From Sacculina carcini (Eukaryota > Arthropoda > Thecostraca > Sacculinidae): DNA of 64,000 bases. Each line of letters starts with the position of its first letter. The stretch's first letter is position 1. The stretch lies in NCBI GenBank assembly GCA_916048095.2, contig OU696591.1, positions 257,001-321,000 on the forward strand. Reading direction: 5' to 3'. The position numbers were made by a program, and so were the translations under genes. The notes beneath the pieces were generated by a model, which saw nothing but the letters and a program-made list of their open reading frames with translations, was not told the origin of the DNA and did not search any database. Below are positions 12,107 through 55,199 of the stretch, piece after piece.

Positions 12107-12722
12107 ATCTTGTTCTCTCTACATTCGTTTTTCTTGGTTACCAGTGTTAATCTATGATGTGATGTGTCATGTGATGTTTGTTACTGTGTAAGATATTTCT
12201 TTTGCTGTTTTATACTCGTTTTTCTCTTATTTATCATGTGTGTTATTTTTGCTGGCTCATGTATTTTCCCTCTATGAGCTAATTCTCCTTTATATTGTTC
12301 GCACCAGTTTATCTCTTTTACGCGCCTCTGCTCTACTTGGCGCTATATCAAATACATGTTTGTTTGTTTGTTTGTTTGTTTGTGGCTCACGGTGTATTTC
12401 ACAATCTGAACCTTACACGTTTTTCATTGTATATTGGTGCTTATATTGCCAATTTCTCCCTTTGGCTTACAAGCCATCAACAAGTTCTCAAGCTAACAAT
12501 TTTACAAGTTAACAAGAAGCTTCCGTTAGCTTAAGTTAGCTTGTTGTTCTCCATTCTCCCAGCGACAGTTGTGGTGTATGGTTGCTTTCGCGCGCTGCTC
12601 ATATTTATGATTCTGTAGTTCTTTCTTACCTGATACTTCTTGTCGCTGGGTGAGTATTCAGTTTGTTTTTTAATTGTTTGGAATTGTTTGGTTGTTTCTC
12701 ACCTGAATTCTCACGTTGCGCA

Positions 12723-13766
12723 ATGTGTCAATGTTGTATTTGTAAATCTCCCGGTGAGACTTCCAAATGGGTTGGATGCAACTTATGTGATTCGCGGGCC
12801 CACATCAAATGTGCCTCTCTAACTGGTATCAGGACGGACCTACTGAAAATGGTCAATTGGGTGTGTTCTCCCTGTCTTGGTCGAGCTAAGTTCGCGATCC
12901 AGTTGGCTGGAGATTTCTCTTCGTTTGGCCAGCGCCTGCAGACCATTGAGGGCACTCTAAATGAACTACGTCAGCCACCACAGGATTCCTCTACCACTCC
13001 ACGACCGTCTCCTCAACCGAAACAGTCACATGCTGTGGTTTTAAAGTCGAAGACTAACTCGCCCATTTCGACATCGTCTGTTGCTCCGGCTCTGCGCGAT
13101 ATTCCGGTGTCTGCCTCGCGCCCTGCTGTCAATGGCGGACTGGTGCTGCGCTGCGATTCCGCCGCTACAGCCAAAAAGGCTGCCGATCGTGTTCGCATGG
13201 CCATGCCGGACGCTGAAGTCTCACTGCCGACTGCCACACAACTTCGCCCGAAGATTACTATGGCTAACATTCCTCCCAACTTTTCTTCTGATTCTTTCGT
13301 TTCTTCACTAAAGCAAAAAAATTACTGTCTGTCATCTGTGCCTGACTCGGAGATCAAACTTTTATTTCTCACCACTCCTCGTAATAATATATCACATGCT
13401 GTTTTGTCTGTTTCACCAGCTGTGCGTTCAGTCATCAAAAATGCCGGTGACCGTCTCTTCATCGAACTGCGCTCATGCCCAGTTTACGATCGTTACTGGG
13501 TAGCTCACTGTGGTCGATGTGCTGGTCTCGGCCACAAAGAAACACACTGCACACGTCCGGTGATGTGTGGTCATTGTGCAGGCCCTCATAGGTCTGGTGA
13601 CTGTGACCGCTCAGCACCTGAATGGTGCAACAATTGTGCTTCGTCCTTGCGTCCACATAACCATTCATCTTTCAGCTCTTCCTGTCCTTCTTTCTTGGCT
13701 GTAAGAAATTCTATCCGGCTCCGCACTATGTCCTCCGGTCCGTCCGTTTCTCCTTCTTCCACCTGA
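12723..13766 (+). CDS. LINE-B ORF1, PHD-finger and zinc-knuckle gag-like protein
   Basis: 347 aa from the ATG at 12723. A PHD-type finger occupies about residues 2-52: CCIC, then CNLCDSRAHIKC, then CSPC, matching Cys4-His-Cys3 spacing. A Pro/Ser-rich linker and an alpha/beta segment (GGLVLRCDSAATAKKAADRV, then RPKITMANIPPNF) follow. Three Cys/His knuckles occur near the end: CGRCAGLGHKETHC, CGHCAGPHRSGDC and CNNCASSLRPHNH. A PHD finger in ORF1 is known from CR1-type LINEs; zinc knuckles are common to Jockey-group ORF1s. The protein would bind element RNA and act as chaperone. The ORF ends at TGA-CTA and the frame stays open beyond. Confidence 0.88.
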   Translation: MCQCCICKSPGETSKWVGCNLCDSRAHIKCASLTGIRTDLLKMVNWVCSPCLGRAKFAIQLAGDFSSFGQRLQTIEGTLNELRQPPQDSSTTPRPSPQPKQSHAVVLKSKTNSPISTSSVAPALRDIPVSASRPAVNGGLVLRCDSAATAKKAADRVRMAMPDAEVSLPTATQLRPKITMANIPPNFSSDSFVSSLKQKNYCLSSVPDSEIKLLFLTTPRNNISHAVLSVSPAVRSVIKNAGDRLFIELRSCPVYDRYWVAHCGRCAGLGHKETHCTRPVMCGHCAGPHRSGDCDRSAPEWCNNCASSLRPHNHSSFSSSCPSFLAVRNSIRLRTMSSGPSVSPSST

Positions 13767-13769
13767 CTA
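13764..13769 (+). promoter_or_regulatory. Candidate readthrough stop, UGA CUA G (LINE-B)
   Basis: TGA CTA G lies between ORF1 and ORF2, which share one frame. The UGA-CUAG heptamer matches the strongest readthrough context described in animals. No ATG occurs in ORF2 before the endonuclease domain, so readthrough yielding an ORF1-ORF2 fusion is the simplest expression route. Confidence 0.7.
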
Positions 13770-16679
13770 GCCTCCCAAGCATCCTCTCCTAAGCATTCCT
13801 CTAATCGCTCTTCCTTGTCTAGTTCCTCTCTTTGGTCTAATATTCCTATTGGATTTATTAACATTCGTTCCTGTCGCAATAAAACTACTCATCTCTGCCA
13901 TATCCTATCCCTCCACTCTCTCGCAATTTTGTGTCTTGTTGAAACCTGGCTCTTTGACTCCGACATTCCTTCTTTCTCCTCTAACATTCCCACAGGTTAC
14001 TCCTTCCTACACAAATCTAGGTCAAATACCAAGTCTTTCGGTGGTGGAGTGGGCTGCATTTTCTCTAAATCTCTACATGTTTCAGTCTTATCCTTTCCGT
14101 CTCTTTGTTCTTTCTCATCCTTTGAATTCCTTGCTCTACAACTTTCACCGCCTTCTTCTCCGAAGTTCTGTATCACCATCATTTATCGCCATAATCATCC
14201 TGGCACTTGCTCTTCTTTTTTCACTGAATTTCCTACTCTCCTCGACTGCATCATATCCTCTTTCTCTAGTCGCTTTATTATCCTAGGCGATTTCAACTTT
14301 TGGGTGGATTCGCCTAGCTCTAATGTCCTTGCTTCTCAATTTCTAACTATCTTAGACTCTCATGGTTTGTTCTCTCCTGTTTCCTCGCCTACTCATATAT
14401 CCGGTCATTCCTTAGATCTTATCCTTTTCCCATCGCCTGTCCTTTCTACCGACAATTCCCCCTCCAATGTAACTGTCTTTCCTTCCGATCTTTCTTTGTC
14501 TGACCATAGTCTTCTTCTTTCCACTCTTCCTTGTCTCGCCTCGCTGCCTCCTCATACTCCTGCTTTGATTGCCTATCGTAACTTTAAAGAATTCGATCCG
14601 ATGCAGTTTTACCTATTACTTGATTCCTTATTACCTCTGCAAACGCTTTATTTCCTGAATCCTTCGGACATCTATCCCCACCTATCTTCTGCTTTATCTA
14701 AAATCAGTGACTCTTTGTTTCCTTTACTTATCCGGCGCAATACAACTAATTCTTCTCCTCCTTGGTTTAACTCTCAACTTCGTCTATTGAAAAGACATCA
14801 ACGTTCACTTCTACGAATCTGGAAACGTACATCTCATCCATCTGATTGGTCTTCCTTCTCTGTTTCCCGCTCTTCTTATATCTCGGCCTTGTCTGCAGCT
14901 AAACAAAATTACTTCTCCTCCCGTCTCTCTTCGCTCTCCCGATCCCCTAAGTCTCTTTGGACAACTCTAAGCTCTCTCACTGGTTCTCGATCTAACTCCT
15001 CTTTATCTAATCTAACTGCCTCTCAATTATCTTCTCATTTCACTAATAAAGTCCTAACTGTTCAGTCTAAACTCCCCTCTTCCAATATCCCTGTTACACA
15101 TACTCGTGTGTCTCTACAATTCACTTCATTCTCGCAAATACATCTTTCAGATATTCTTACCATGATATCTTCCCTCAAAATTTCCTCCTCTCCGGCTGAT
15201 CCTATTAATTTTAGAGCTATCTCCCCTTCAATATTTTCTCTTGTTCCTTATCTATTACATCTCATTAATTCATCATTTCTTCATGGCCAATTCCTATCTG
15301 ATAAACATGCCATCGTCCATCCTATCCTTAAAAAACCTACATTAAATCCGTCTGAATGCGCTAATTACCGTCCTATATCTCTTCTCAGCTTTCCTTCAAA
15401 ACTCCTTGAATCAGCTATTTTTTCCCAGTTGTCTCCCCTTATTTCCCAGGTCCTTCATCCTTTCCAATCTGGGTTTCGCTCCTGTCACTCTACGGAATCC
15501 GTCCTTATTTCAGTTACTCATGAAATCTTATCTAAATTTTCCTATCGTCAATCAGTTCTCCTTGTTCTTCTCGATATGTCTCTAGCCTTCGATCTTGTCA
15601 ATCATGCCATTCTCATCAATGATCTTTCTTCTCTGGGTCTATCCTCGTCAGCATTGTCTCTCCTCAAATCCTATCTCTCTGGTCGCACTTTTTCAGTTAA
15701 CTTCAATTCAACTGTTTCAAAATCTGCTTCTCTTATTTCTGGTGTCCCTCAAGGTTCTATCTTGGGTCCTACTCTTTTCAATCTTTACATGTCTTCTCTC
15801 TGTCCTGTCCTTTGTAAATACAACATTCCTTTCCATATTTATGCCGATGATATACAACTCCTAATTCCTTGTCCTTTCTCTCATGCCACTCTTCTCAATG
15901 ATATTCTCTCTGATATTACGTCCTGGACCACCTCTCGTCGCCTCATTCTCAACACTTCTAAGTCTGAATTTCTTATCCTTCACCCTCCGCGCATTTCTCC
16001 TCCATTACTCCCAATCGCTGTATCTTCCTCTGTTCGAAACTTGGGTGCTATCTTCGATTCCAACTTGTCCTTTTCAAACAATGTTGTCTCTATTTCGCGC
16101 ACCTGTCGTTTGATTTTACGCAGTCTATACCCTATTCGATCCTGTTTAGACCAGCCTTCTTCTATTAAATTAATACAGTCTCTTGTTCTCTCTCGTCTTG
16201 ATTATTGCAGCTCACTCCACTACATTCTTACCAACAAATCCCTGAAAATCCTTCAAAAAATTATTAATCAATCCTGTCGTTTTGTGCTCCATCCTACACC
16301 TTGCCGCCATACCTCTCAATTCTTGTTCCAATTCCACTGGCTTCCCATCATTCCTAGGATTCATTTTCGGCTGTGTTGTCTCATATATAAAATTCTGCAC
16401 AATAGCTCTTCCCCGTCCTATCTTTCTGATCTTCTAGTTTCTTCTAATGACTTTAATTCTCGTGTTCATCGTCCTTTATCCTGTCCTCGCGCTATCAACG
16501 AGTCACCTTGGTCCGCAAAATCCTTTTCTTTCTATGCGCCTCGGGTCTACAATGATCTTCCCTCCTCAATCACTTCCTCTTCATCCTTTAGTAGGTTTTC
16601 CTCCTCACTTCGTAAATATCTTTTTGCTAAATCTTTTGATCCCACTTCTCGCACTCTTACACCTTACGCTTCCCTATGA
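13767..16679 (+). CDS. LINE-B ORF2, endonuclease-reverse transcriptase
   Basis: An open frame of 970 codons begins immediately after the ORF1 stop. The APE endonuclease shows FINIRSCRNKTTH, LVETWLFDSDIPSF, IILGDFNFWVDSPS and SLSDHSLL. The RT shows NYRPISLLSFPSKLLES, FQSGFRSCHSTES, LDMSLAFDLVNHAI, GVPQGSILGPTLFNLYMSS and the catalytic YADD at 15840-15851. The C-terminal region has QSCRFVLHPTPCRHTSQF and INESPWSAKSFSFYAPRVYN, shared with other LINE fragments here. It would nick target DNA and prime cDNA synthesis from it. No frame damage is visible, so this copy may be active. Confidence 0.9.
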   Translation, partial: LASQASSPKHSSNRSSLSSSSLWSNIPIGFINIRSCRNKTTHLCHILSLHSLAILCLVETWLFDSDIPSFSSNIPTGYSFLHKSRSNTKSFGGGVGCIFSKSLHVSVLSFPSLCSFSSFEFLALQLSPPSSPKFCITIIYRHNHPGTCSSFFTEFPTLLDCIISSFSSRFIILGDFNFWVDSPSSNVLASQFLTILDSHGLFSPVSSPTHISGHSLDLILFPSPVLSTDNSPSNVTVFPSDLSLSDHSLLLSTLPCLASLPPHTPALIAYRNFKEFDPMQFYLLLDSLLPLQTLYFLNPSDIYPHLSSALSKISDSLFPLLIRRNTTNSSPPWFNSQLRLLKRHQRSLLRIWKRTSHPSDWSSFSVSRSSYISALSAAKQNYFSSRLSSLSRSPKSLWTTLSSLTGSRSNSSLSNLTASQLSSHFTNKVLTVQSKLPSSNIPVTHTRVSLQFTSFSQIHLSDILTMISSLKISSSPADPINFRAISPSIFSLVPYLLHLINSSFLHGQFLSDKHAIVHPILKKPTLNPSECANYRPISLLSFPSKLLESAIFSQLSPLISQVLHPFQSGFRSCHSTESVLISVTHEILSKFSYRQSVLLVLLDMSLAFDLVNHAILINDLSSLGLSSSALSLLKSYLSGRTFSVNFNSTVSKSASLISGVPQGSILGPTLFNLYMSSLCPVLCKYNIPFHIYADDIQLLIPCPFSHATLLNDILSDITSWTTSRRLILNTSKSEFLILHPPRISPPLLPIAVSSSVRNLGAIFDSNLSFSNNVVSISRTCRLILRSLYPIRSCLDQPSSIKLIQSLVLSRLDYCSSLHYILTNKSLKILQKIINQSCRFVLHPTPCRHTSQFLFQFHWLPIIPRIHFRLCCLIYKILHNSSSPSYLSDLLVSSNDFNSRVHRPLSCPRAINESPWSAKSFSFYAPRVYNDLPSSITSSSSFSRFSSSLRKYLFAKSFDPTSRTLTPYASL

Positions 16680-16799
16680 CTCTAATTTACAATTACTTAT
16701 GTTTTTACTTATTTTAATTTTATTTATCTCCATTATTATTGAAAAAAATTTCCTTTCTGTGAATTTTCTACTTCTTTTCTCACATCTTGATGTCGTGTA

Positions 16800-16890
16800 C
16801 TGTTGTTGTTGTTGTTGTTGTCTCTTTCGCGCTTGTTTCTGTGTGAGCGCTATACAAATACATTGTTGTTGTTGTTGTTGTTGTTGTTGT
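16800..16890 (+). other. LINE-B 3' end: TTG tract, stem-loop, TTG tract
   Basis: TGTTG repeats are followed by CGCGCTTGTTTCTGTGTGAGCGC, a hairpin with GCGCT/AGCGC pairing, then TATACAAATACA and (TTG)n. It is the copy of the shared LINE tail that lies on an intact element. Confidence 0.7.
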
Positions 16891-19360
<2,470 letters not shown>

Positions 19361-19399
19361 CTCACCGTTACTGGCACACACACACACACACACACATAG

Positions 19400-19594
19400 T
19401 CAGTGAGGGACGGGTGAGCGCGGGTGGTTGTTATCAGATGAGATGATGTCAGGTAGTCCGTTATACGCGCAGTAGCACAGCAGTAGCAGTAGCACACTGG
19501 TGGTCACTGGTCGTGCTAACTGACCCCTCTCTTGCACGCCCTGCTGCACGATACAGACTAGTAACAACACCTCCGCCACAATCACTGCCCGCAT
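19400..19594 (-). CDS. Hypothetical signal-peptide-like exon
   Basis: An ATG at 19594-19592 opens a frame starting MRAVIVAEVLLLVCIVQQG, with a second hydrophobic run (TTSVLLLLLCYCAYNG) and a stop at 19400. It could be a first exon with donor GTCAGT about 70 nt in, or a small membrane protein, or chance. The mariner element is inserted 28 bp upstream of the ATG. I recognise no family. Confidence 0.25.
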   Translation of the reverse strand: MRAVIVAEVLLLVCIVQQGVQERGQLARPVTTSVLLLLLCYCAYNGLPDIISSDNNHPRSPVPH

Positions 19595-19623
19595 CAAAAT
19601 GACGTCCCAACACTCACAGTCTA

Positions 19624-19776
19624 TACCATTTACAAATTGAATTGATCCAAATGAAATCTGATTTGATCCAAACGAAATCTGATTTGATCCAAATGAAATC
19701 TGATTTGATCCAAACGAAATCTGATTTGATCCAAATGAAATCTGATTTGATCCAAACGAAATCTGATTTGATCCAA
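19624..19776 (+). repeat. Left terminal inverted repeat with six 21-bp iterons
   Basis: Six copies of a 21-bp unit containing GAAATCTGATTTGATCCAA follow the outermost 35 bp. The last base alternates T/C between successive units (CCAAAT, CCAAAC), suggesting duplication of a 42-bp dimer. Confidence 0.88.
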
Positions 19777-19990
19777 GTTCAACATAAGTGAAAAAATTAA
19801 ACTTTAATCAGAAAAATGATTTTTTTTGGGTATAAAACATCGAAAACAAGCGTATTTATATTAAAAATAAGAAGATTTGGCAACTTTATGTCGATTGAGC
19901 AGAAATTTGCTCAGGCACGCCATGTTATATTTGACAATAGTACTTAATACAACTTATCAGTTCGCTAGTGTTAATAGTGCAAAAGTAATA

Positions 19991-21040
19991 ATGAAGTACA
20001 ATAAAATCAGTGAAAATGATAGAAAAAGAATTATGGAAGCATACCACAATGAGAATGATTGGAAAAATGTTGCTAATACTTTAGGAGTGAAAATCAAGAC
20101 TGTGTATCATTGGTTGAGGAAGAATCAGGACTTACCGAAACGTCGGGGAGGTAATTACGCAAAAAAAACTCCTGAAATGATACACACTCTCATCACCGAA
20201 GTGGAGAAATCGCCTTCAATCACATTGGCAGACTTACAAATTAAGATCAATGATGCGCACGGATGTCAGGTGTGCATAAACACCATAAAAAATTGGCTCG
20301 ATGGAGAAATGTTTTCTCTGAAAACAGTACGGCCTGTCGTCAGCGCAATGAACAGCGAAGTTAACAAAAGGAAGAGGGCGACATATATAGAAGAACTTTT
20401 TCGCATCCGGTCCGAAGGTCGCACTCCCGTATGGGTCGATGAGACCAACTTCAACCTGTATTGTAGGCGGAACCAAGGAAGATCAAAAGTGGGAACAAGG
20501 GCGTCTGTAGTGCAGCCATCTAGCAAAGGAGCAAACTTGCACATAATCGGTGCAATGACGAGTTCCAGACTCGTATTGATATCCACGCAAAGAGGCTCAT
20601 TCAAGAAACCAAACTGTGCGGAATGGTTTCGTTGTCTCATAGACGAATGTCGCCAAGCCGAAATTCACCAGCCCACCATCATCATAGACAATGCTCCAGC
20701 ACACAGCAACATTGAGGAGATATTTGGACAGCAGGATGAGGTGCAGCTTCTCCGAATGGCTCCATATTCATACCTGTTGAATCCAATTGAGCTGCTGTGG
20801 AGCTGTCTGAAGAGTCACATCAAAAGAAGGCTGAGAGAAGAAATACCTCGATTGTCGAGCCTCACTGCTAGAGAAAACGCTACCCTCTCACTGGCCGAGC
20901 AGAGGATGCAGCTGCTGGAAAATATAGCGCTGGATTGCATCAGCCAAATTGACCAGACGCAGCTGCACGGTTTCACCAACAGGGTGGAGCGGTATTTCTC
21001 AGCAGCAATAAAACAAGAGGATCTCGTGGAGATATCTTGA
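19991..21040 (+). CDS. Tc1/mariner-type DDE transposase
   Basis: 349 aa from the ATG at 19991; an upstream extension without ATG is also open. An N-terminal helix-turn-helix (KISENDRKRIMEAYH, VANTLGVKIKTVYHWLRK) should bind the terminal repeats, followed by a second HTH-like region. The catalytic core has Asp in PVWVDETNFN, Asp in IIIDNAPAHSN and Glu in LLNPIELLWS. By hand count 33 residues separate the second Asp from the Glu, against the usual 34. NPIE is retained but the preceding SPD of typical members is SYL. Length is normal and no stop interrupts the frame. It would cut and rejoin the ends of this element at TA. Confidence 0.9.
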   Translation: MKYNKISENDRKRIMEAYHNENDWKNVANTLGVKIKTVYHWLRKNQDLPKRRGGNYAKKTPEMIHTLITEVEKSPSITLADLQIKINDAHGCQVCINTIKNWLDGEMFSLKTVRPVVSAMNSEVNKRKRATYIEELFRIRSEGRTPVWVDETNFNLYCRRNQGRSKVGTRASVVQPSSKGANLHIIGAMTSSRLVLISTQRGSFKKPNCAEWFRCLIDECRQAEIHQPTIIIDNAPAHSNIEEIFGQQDEVQLLRMAPYSYLLNPIELLWSCLKSHIKRRLREEIPRLSSLTARENATLSLAEQRMQLLENIALDCISQIDQTQLHGFTNRVERYFSAAIKQEDLVEIS

Positions 21041-21470
21041 AAAATTTACTGTCTTGTGTTCATTGCTGTGCTTTGTCTCTTGTCTTGACCGTTTGTTGTA
21101 TAAATTGGCATCAAAATTGATTCATTCACATCAAATCTTGTTACTCTGATTACTTCGCAAAATAGAATGTACCAAACCAAACTAGGCCACGATATCATCA
21201 TCATCATGTATTATACTAAATTTTCCATCATTATATTTCGTTATATTCAATATTTTCACCTACTTTTAATTAATCAATCCAGTACTCCCTTCATAACTTG
21301 GGATGTTTGAAATTAGTAATACAAAATGTAAGATGTAAATAGGAAATATCAAAAGTTATGAAAATATATATCATTATATACAAATACAAATTATTTCTTG
21401 CATAATTAACAGCCAATCATTACATTTAGATACAATTTGTTTTCATTTTTCAATTAAGGTTTAATTTTAT

Positions 21471-21637
21471 CAATCAGATTTCATTTGGATCAAATCAGAT
21501 TTCATTTGGATCAAATCAGATTTCATTTGGATCAAATCAGATTTCGTTTGGATCAAATCAGATTTCATTTGGATCAAATCAGATTTCATTTGGATCAAAT
21601 CAGATTTCATTTGGATCAATTCAATTTGTAAATGGTA
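21471..21637 (-). repeat. Right terminal inverted repeat with seven 21-bp iterons
   Basis: Seven copies of CAGATTTCATTTGGATCAAAT-type units run up to the terminal AATTTGTAAATGGTA. One copy has CGTTTGG in place of CATTTGG. Read in reverse complement it matches the left terminus. Confidence 0.88.
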
Positions 21638-21839
21638 TAGTGTTTGGCGTGATTGGTGTGAAATGCATGCTTTCATCCTTGAATACTGCAACTGACACAA
21701 CAACAACGTGCATTTATATGCGTTTATTTGCGAGTAGGTTTATGATGAGTGAATTTAATATAGCGGGCTATTTACAATAAAACGTGTGATTAGCAGAAAT
21801 ATGCAGCGAACATAAGCAACACGACAAGCAAGAACAAAA

Positions 21840-22652
21840 AGGTTAAGTAATGGTGCAACATAAGTCAGAACAAAATACATTAGTATTATTATTATTATTA
21901 ATTACATCAACAACAACAACAACATGTATTTGATATAGCTTACTTTCGAGGGCAAAGGCGCGAGCAGGAGCAGAGTAATAAAGTGTAGACACAGAGCGGT
22001 ATGGGGACAAAAATAAGGAGCACAAATTGACAGAAAGTACATGGGTGCTTGCAAAATTGAATACATACATACACACAAACACATGCACACGAACACATAC
22101 ACACGCACATATATACACATACACATGCATACACATATACATATATGAATGATGTAATGTAATAGAGAATATAATGGAAAGAGAGAAAATATATAATGGG
22201 AATAGAGAAAATAAAGCAAAGTGAAAATTAAAAAGAGAATAAAAAAGCATAGGCTATAAAAGGATAATAATAAATACTAGATGGCCGTTGGCTAGCGAGT
22301 AGCTCTTCCGCCCATGGACAGGGTATATTTTTAGTCCTGCTGGGTGTCTAGTCACCCTCCTCACTGGTGGGAACCAGTGGGGGAGCCGGTTTAGTCGCCG
22401 ACCACTCGACTATGAGACTGGTTGTACTGGGCTACCCAGTGCCAGTAGCAGGAATTCTCCTGACCAGACAATTTACCAGACCGAAGTGAGTCAACCAGCC
22501 AAACACAGTAATTCACAATGAGGAAAAAGTTTGAAGATAACGGAAACAGATTACAGGGTAGGTTAGATCAAGTAGATTCAAGTAGGTGTTTGTGCAAGGC
22601 GACAGAGAAAGACTTGATAAACGTTTTTTCAAGAATGTGTGAGGGAAGCGAG

Positions 22653-22686
<34 letters not shown>

Positions 22687-22870
22687 GAGGAGCATAAAAT
22701 GTAAAAGATTTGGACGACCAGGGAGATAAATTGATATCGGGAGGACTAACTACAGGCAAATCCAGTAGCATGGGAAGAGTACAAGTGCACTATTACCACC
22801 CTGTGCGGTGGTCTCATGTGTACCAGAAGAACCCAAAAGATACAGAGAGAAAGAGAGTTCGAAAAGTAAA
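21840..22870 (-). mobile_element. LINE 3' fragment, antisense
   Basis: In reverse complement, 22771-22513 encodes a LINE C-terminus (INLSPWSSKSFTFYAPR, then NSLPSHILEKTF) interrupted by an in-frame (TA)n that adds Ile/Tyr codons. The 3' end reads TATATCAAATACATG(TTG)n at about 21945-21905, followed by (ATT)n. The part above 22771 resembles the 8.3-kb repeat. A different repeat may be inserted between the coding end and the tail. Confidence 0.7.
22280..22495. repeat. Possible SINE-like insertion
   Basis: A GC-richer block (GTTGGCTAGCGAGTAGCTC onward) with short inverted blocks CCCACTGG/CCAGTGGG stands out inside the AT-rich LINE 3' UTR. Internal A/B-box-like stretches are weak. It could equally be native 3' UTR. 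Confidence 0.25.
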
Positions 22871-23460
22871 GGCTTCATTCATGTGAATAAAGCTGGTGAT
22901 AAATGAATCAAAAGAAATAAGCGATGAATCAAATGAAATTACCGAATCAGGAGGCTTAAGAAAAGTGTATGCATATACAATTGCACATCGGACTGATTAA
23001 GGTAATATAGTAACGCAAAATCGACGAGAAACGTGAAGGGGGAAACTTCATGAAGGGGAAAACTAAACAGCCAATGTATGGATGGGGCAGAATGGATAGA
23101 GTAAACCCACATCGCTAGATAGCTGTCAAATATGATCTAGTTTATTATCCAGTTGGTTTTCTTGCCACCCCCTCTCTGCGGAAGTAGGATTGTCGAATCA
23201 GTCGCCGACACGTTCATGTTGTCCATGGTTTTTACTTGTACTTGAATCTATGATATTATTAACAGAACCAATCCTGACCGGCTTTTCAGAGCTATTTTAG
23301 GGTATGTTTGATTCACCACTTCATAAGTAGACTTCCGAAGTACTTGTGAAGCTGAATGGAACATGCCCTTAGTTTGACCCATCAAATTCATCCACGTTTT
23401 AGTCCCTCAAATCATCTCCATCACTGAACACTGTCTTGCCGTTACTATCAGCCAAAAATC
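22871..23460. other. No feature recognised
   Basis: AT-rich sequence without a convincing open frame, repeat or splice-flanked exon. It lies upstream of the protease gene and could hold regulatory sequence. Confidence 0.4.
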
Positions 23461-23467
23461 ATTCATC

Positions 23468-23602
23468 ACTTACTAGTCATCATATATCAGTAATCATATA
23501 TCAGTCATCATACATCAGTGATCATATATCAGTAATCACATATCAGTGATCATATATCAGTAATCACATATCAGTAATCATATATCAGTAATCATATATC
23601 AG
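23468..23602 (+). repeat. 14-bp tandem repeat CAGTAATCATATAT
   Basis: About nine imperfect copies of a 14-mer (CAGTAATCATATAT and variants with CATC or CACA). The array lies about 330 bp upstream of the protease start codon. Confidence 0.85.
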
Positions 23603-23930
23603 TCACACGCCACAATCACAGCTTCGCAGAACCTCGTTCAACAACATCTGACAACAATTCGCACAATCTAGCAATGTCACCGCGCTTGCTCGTGTATTTA
23701 TATGTGCATGTGTGTGTGTGTCAGTGTATGTGTGTGTCTGGTTTGTCGTGTTGAAGGCGCTGTTGAGCAGACGACGGGACGACTGTGTCTCGTCGTGGCG
23801 TTCTGGCGGCGGTCACGTCTTCACGTCACGTCACGCCACGTCGCCGCGGGGCACGAGACTGGTGCCAGCGTGCCGGAGTGCCGGAGTGTTGGCCGGATTA
23901 GTTTGTGGCGGACGGTGGAGCGTGGCGGAG

Positions 23931-55199
<31,269 letters not shown>

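Larger units (their letters stand above)
8490..12390 (+). mobile_element. LINE-A: 5'-truncated non-LTR retrotransposon
   Basis: The element holds a partial gag-like ORF1, an endonuclease/reverse transcriptase ORF2 and a 3' UTR ending in the stem GCGCC/GGCGC, then TATATCAAATACATG and (TTTG)n at 12357-12383. The 5' end is lost inside ORF1: homology to LINE-B starts at the equivalent of its codon 140. One base is missing late in ORF2. The clade is within the CR1/L2/Jockey group and I cannot resolve it further. LINE-B follows directly in the same orientation. Confidence 0.88.
12391..16890 (+). mobile_element. LINE-B: apparently intact non-LTR retrotransposon
   Basis: A two-part LINE with complete ORF1 and ORF2 and a 3' UTR that ends in a GCGCT/AGCGC stem, CTATACAAATACA and (TTG)n. 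The 5' boundary is set at the end of the LINE-A tail, which is approximate; the 5' UTR would be about 330 bp. It is a different family from LINE-A, since the proteins match only in motifs and short blocks. No frameshift or internal stop was seen apart from the ORF1/ORF2 UGA. Confidence 0.85.
19624..21637 (+). mobile_element. Tc1/mariner-superfamily DNA transposon, apparently full length
   Basis: Inverted termini start TACCATTTACAAATTG and are flanked by TA on both sides (19622-19623 and 21638-21639), the target duplication of this superfamily. The inverted repeats are about 150-165 bp and consist of a 21-bp motif iterated six times at the left and seven times at the right. One uninterrupted transposase gene lies inside. 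Termini and gene both look intact. Confidence 0.9.

Noticed and set aside
13815..13817. TTG as the start of LINE-B ORF2
   Set aside because: No reason to invoke a non-AUG start when the frame is continuous with ORF1 across a leaky stop.
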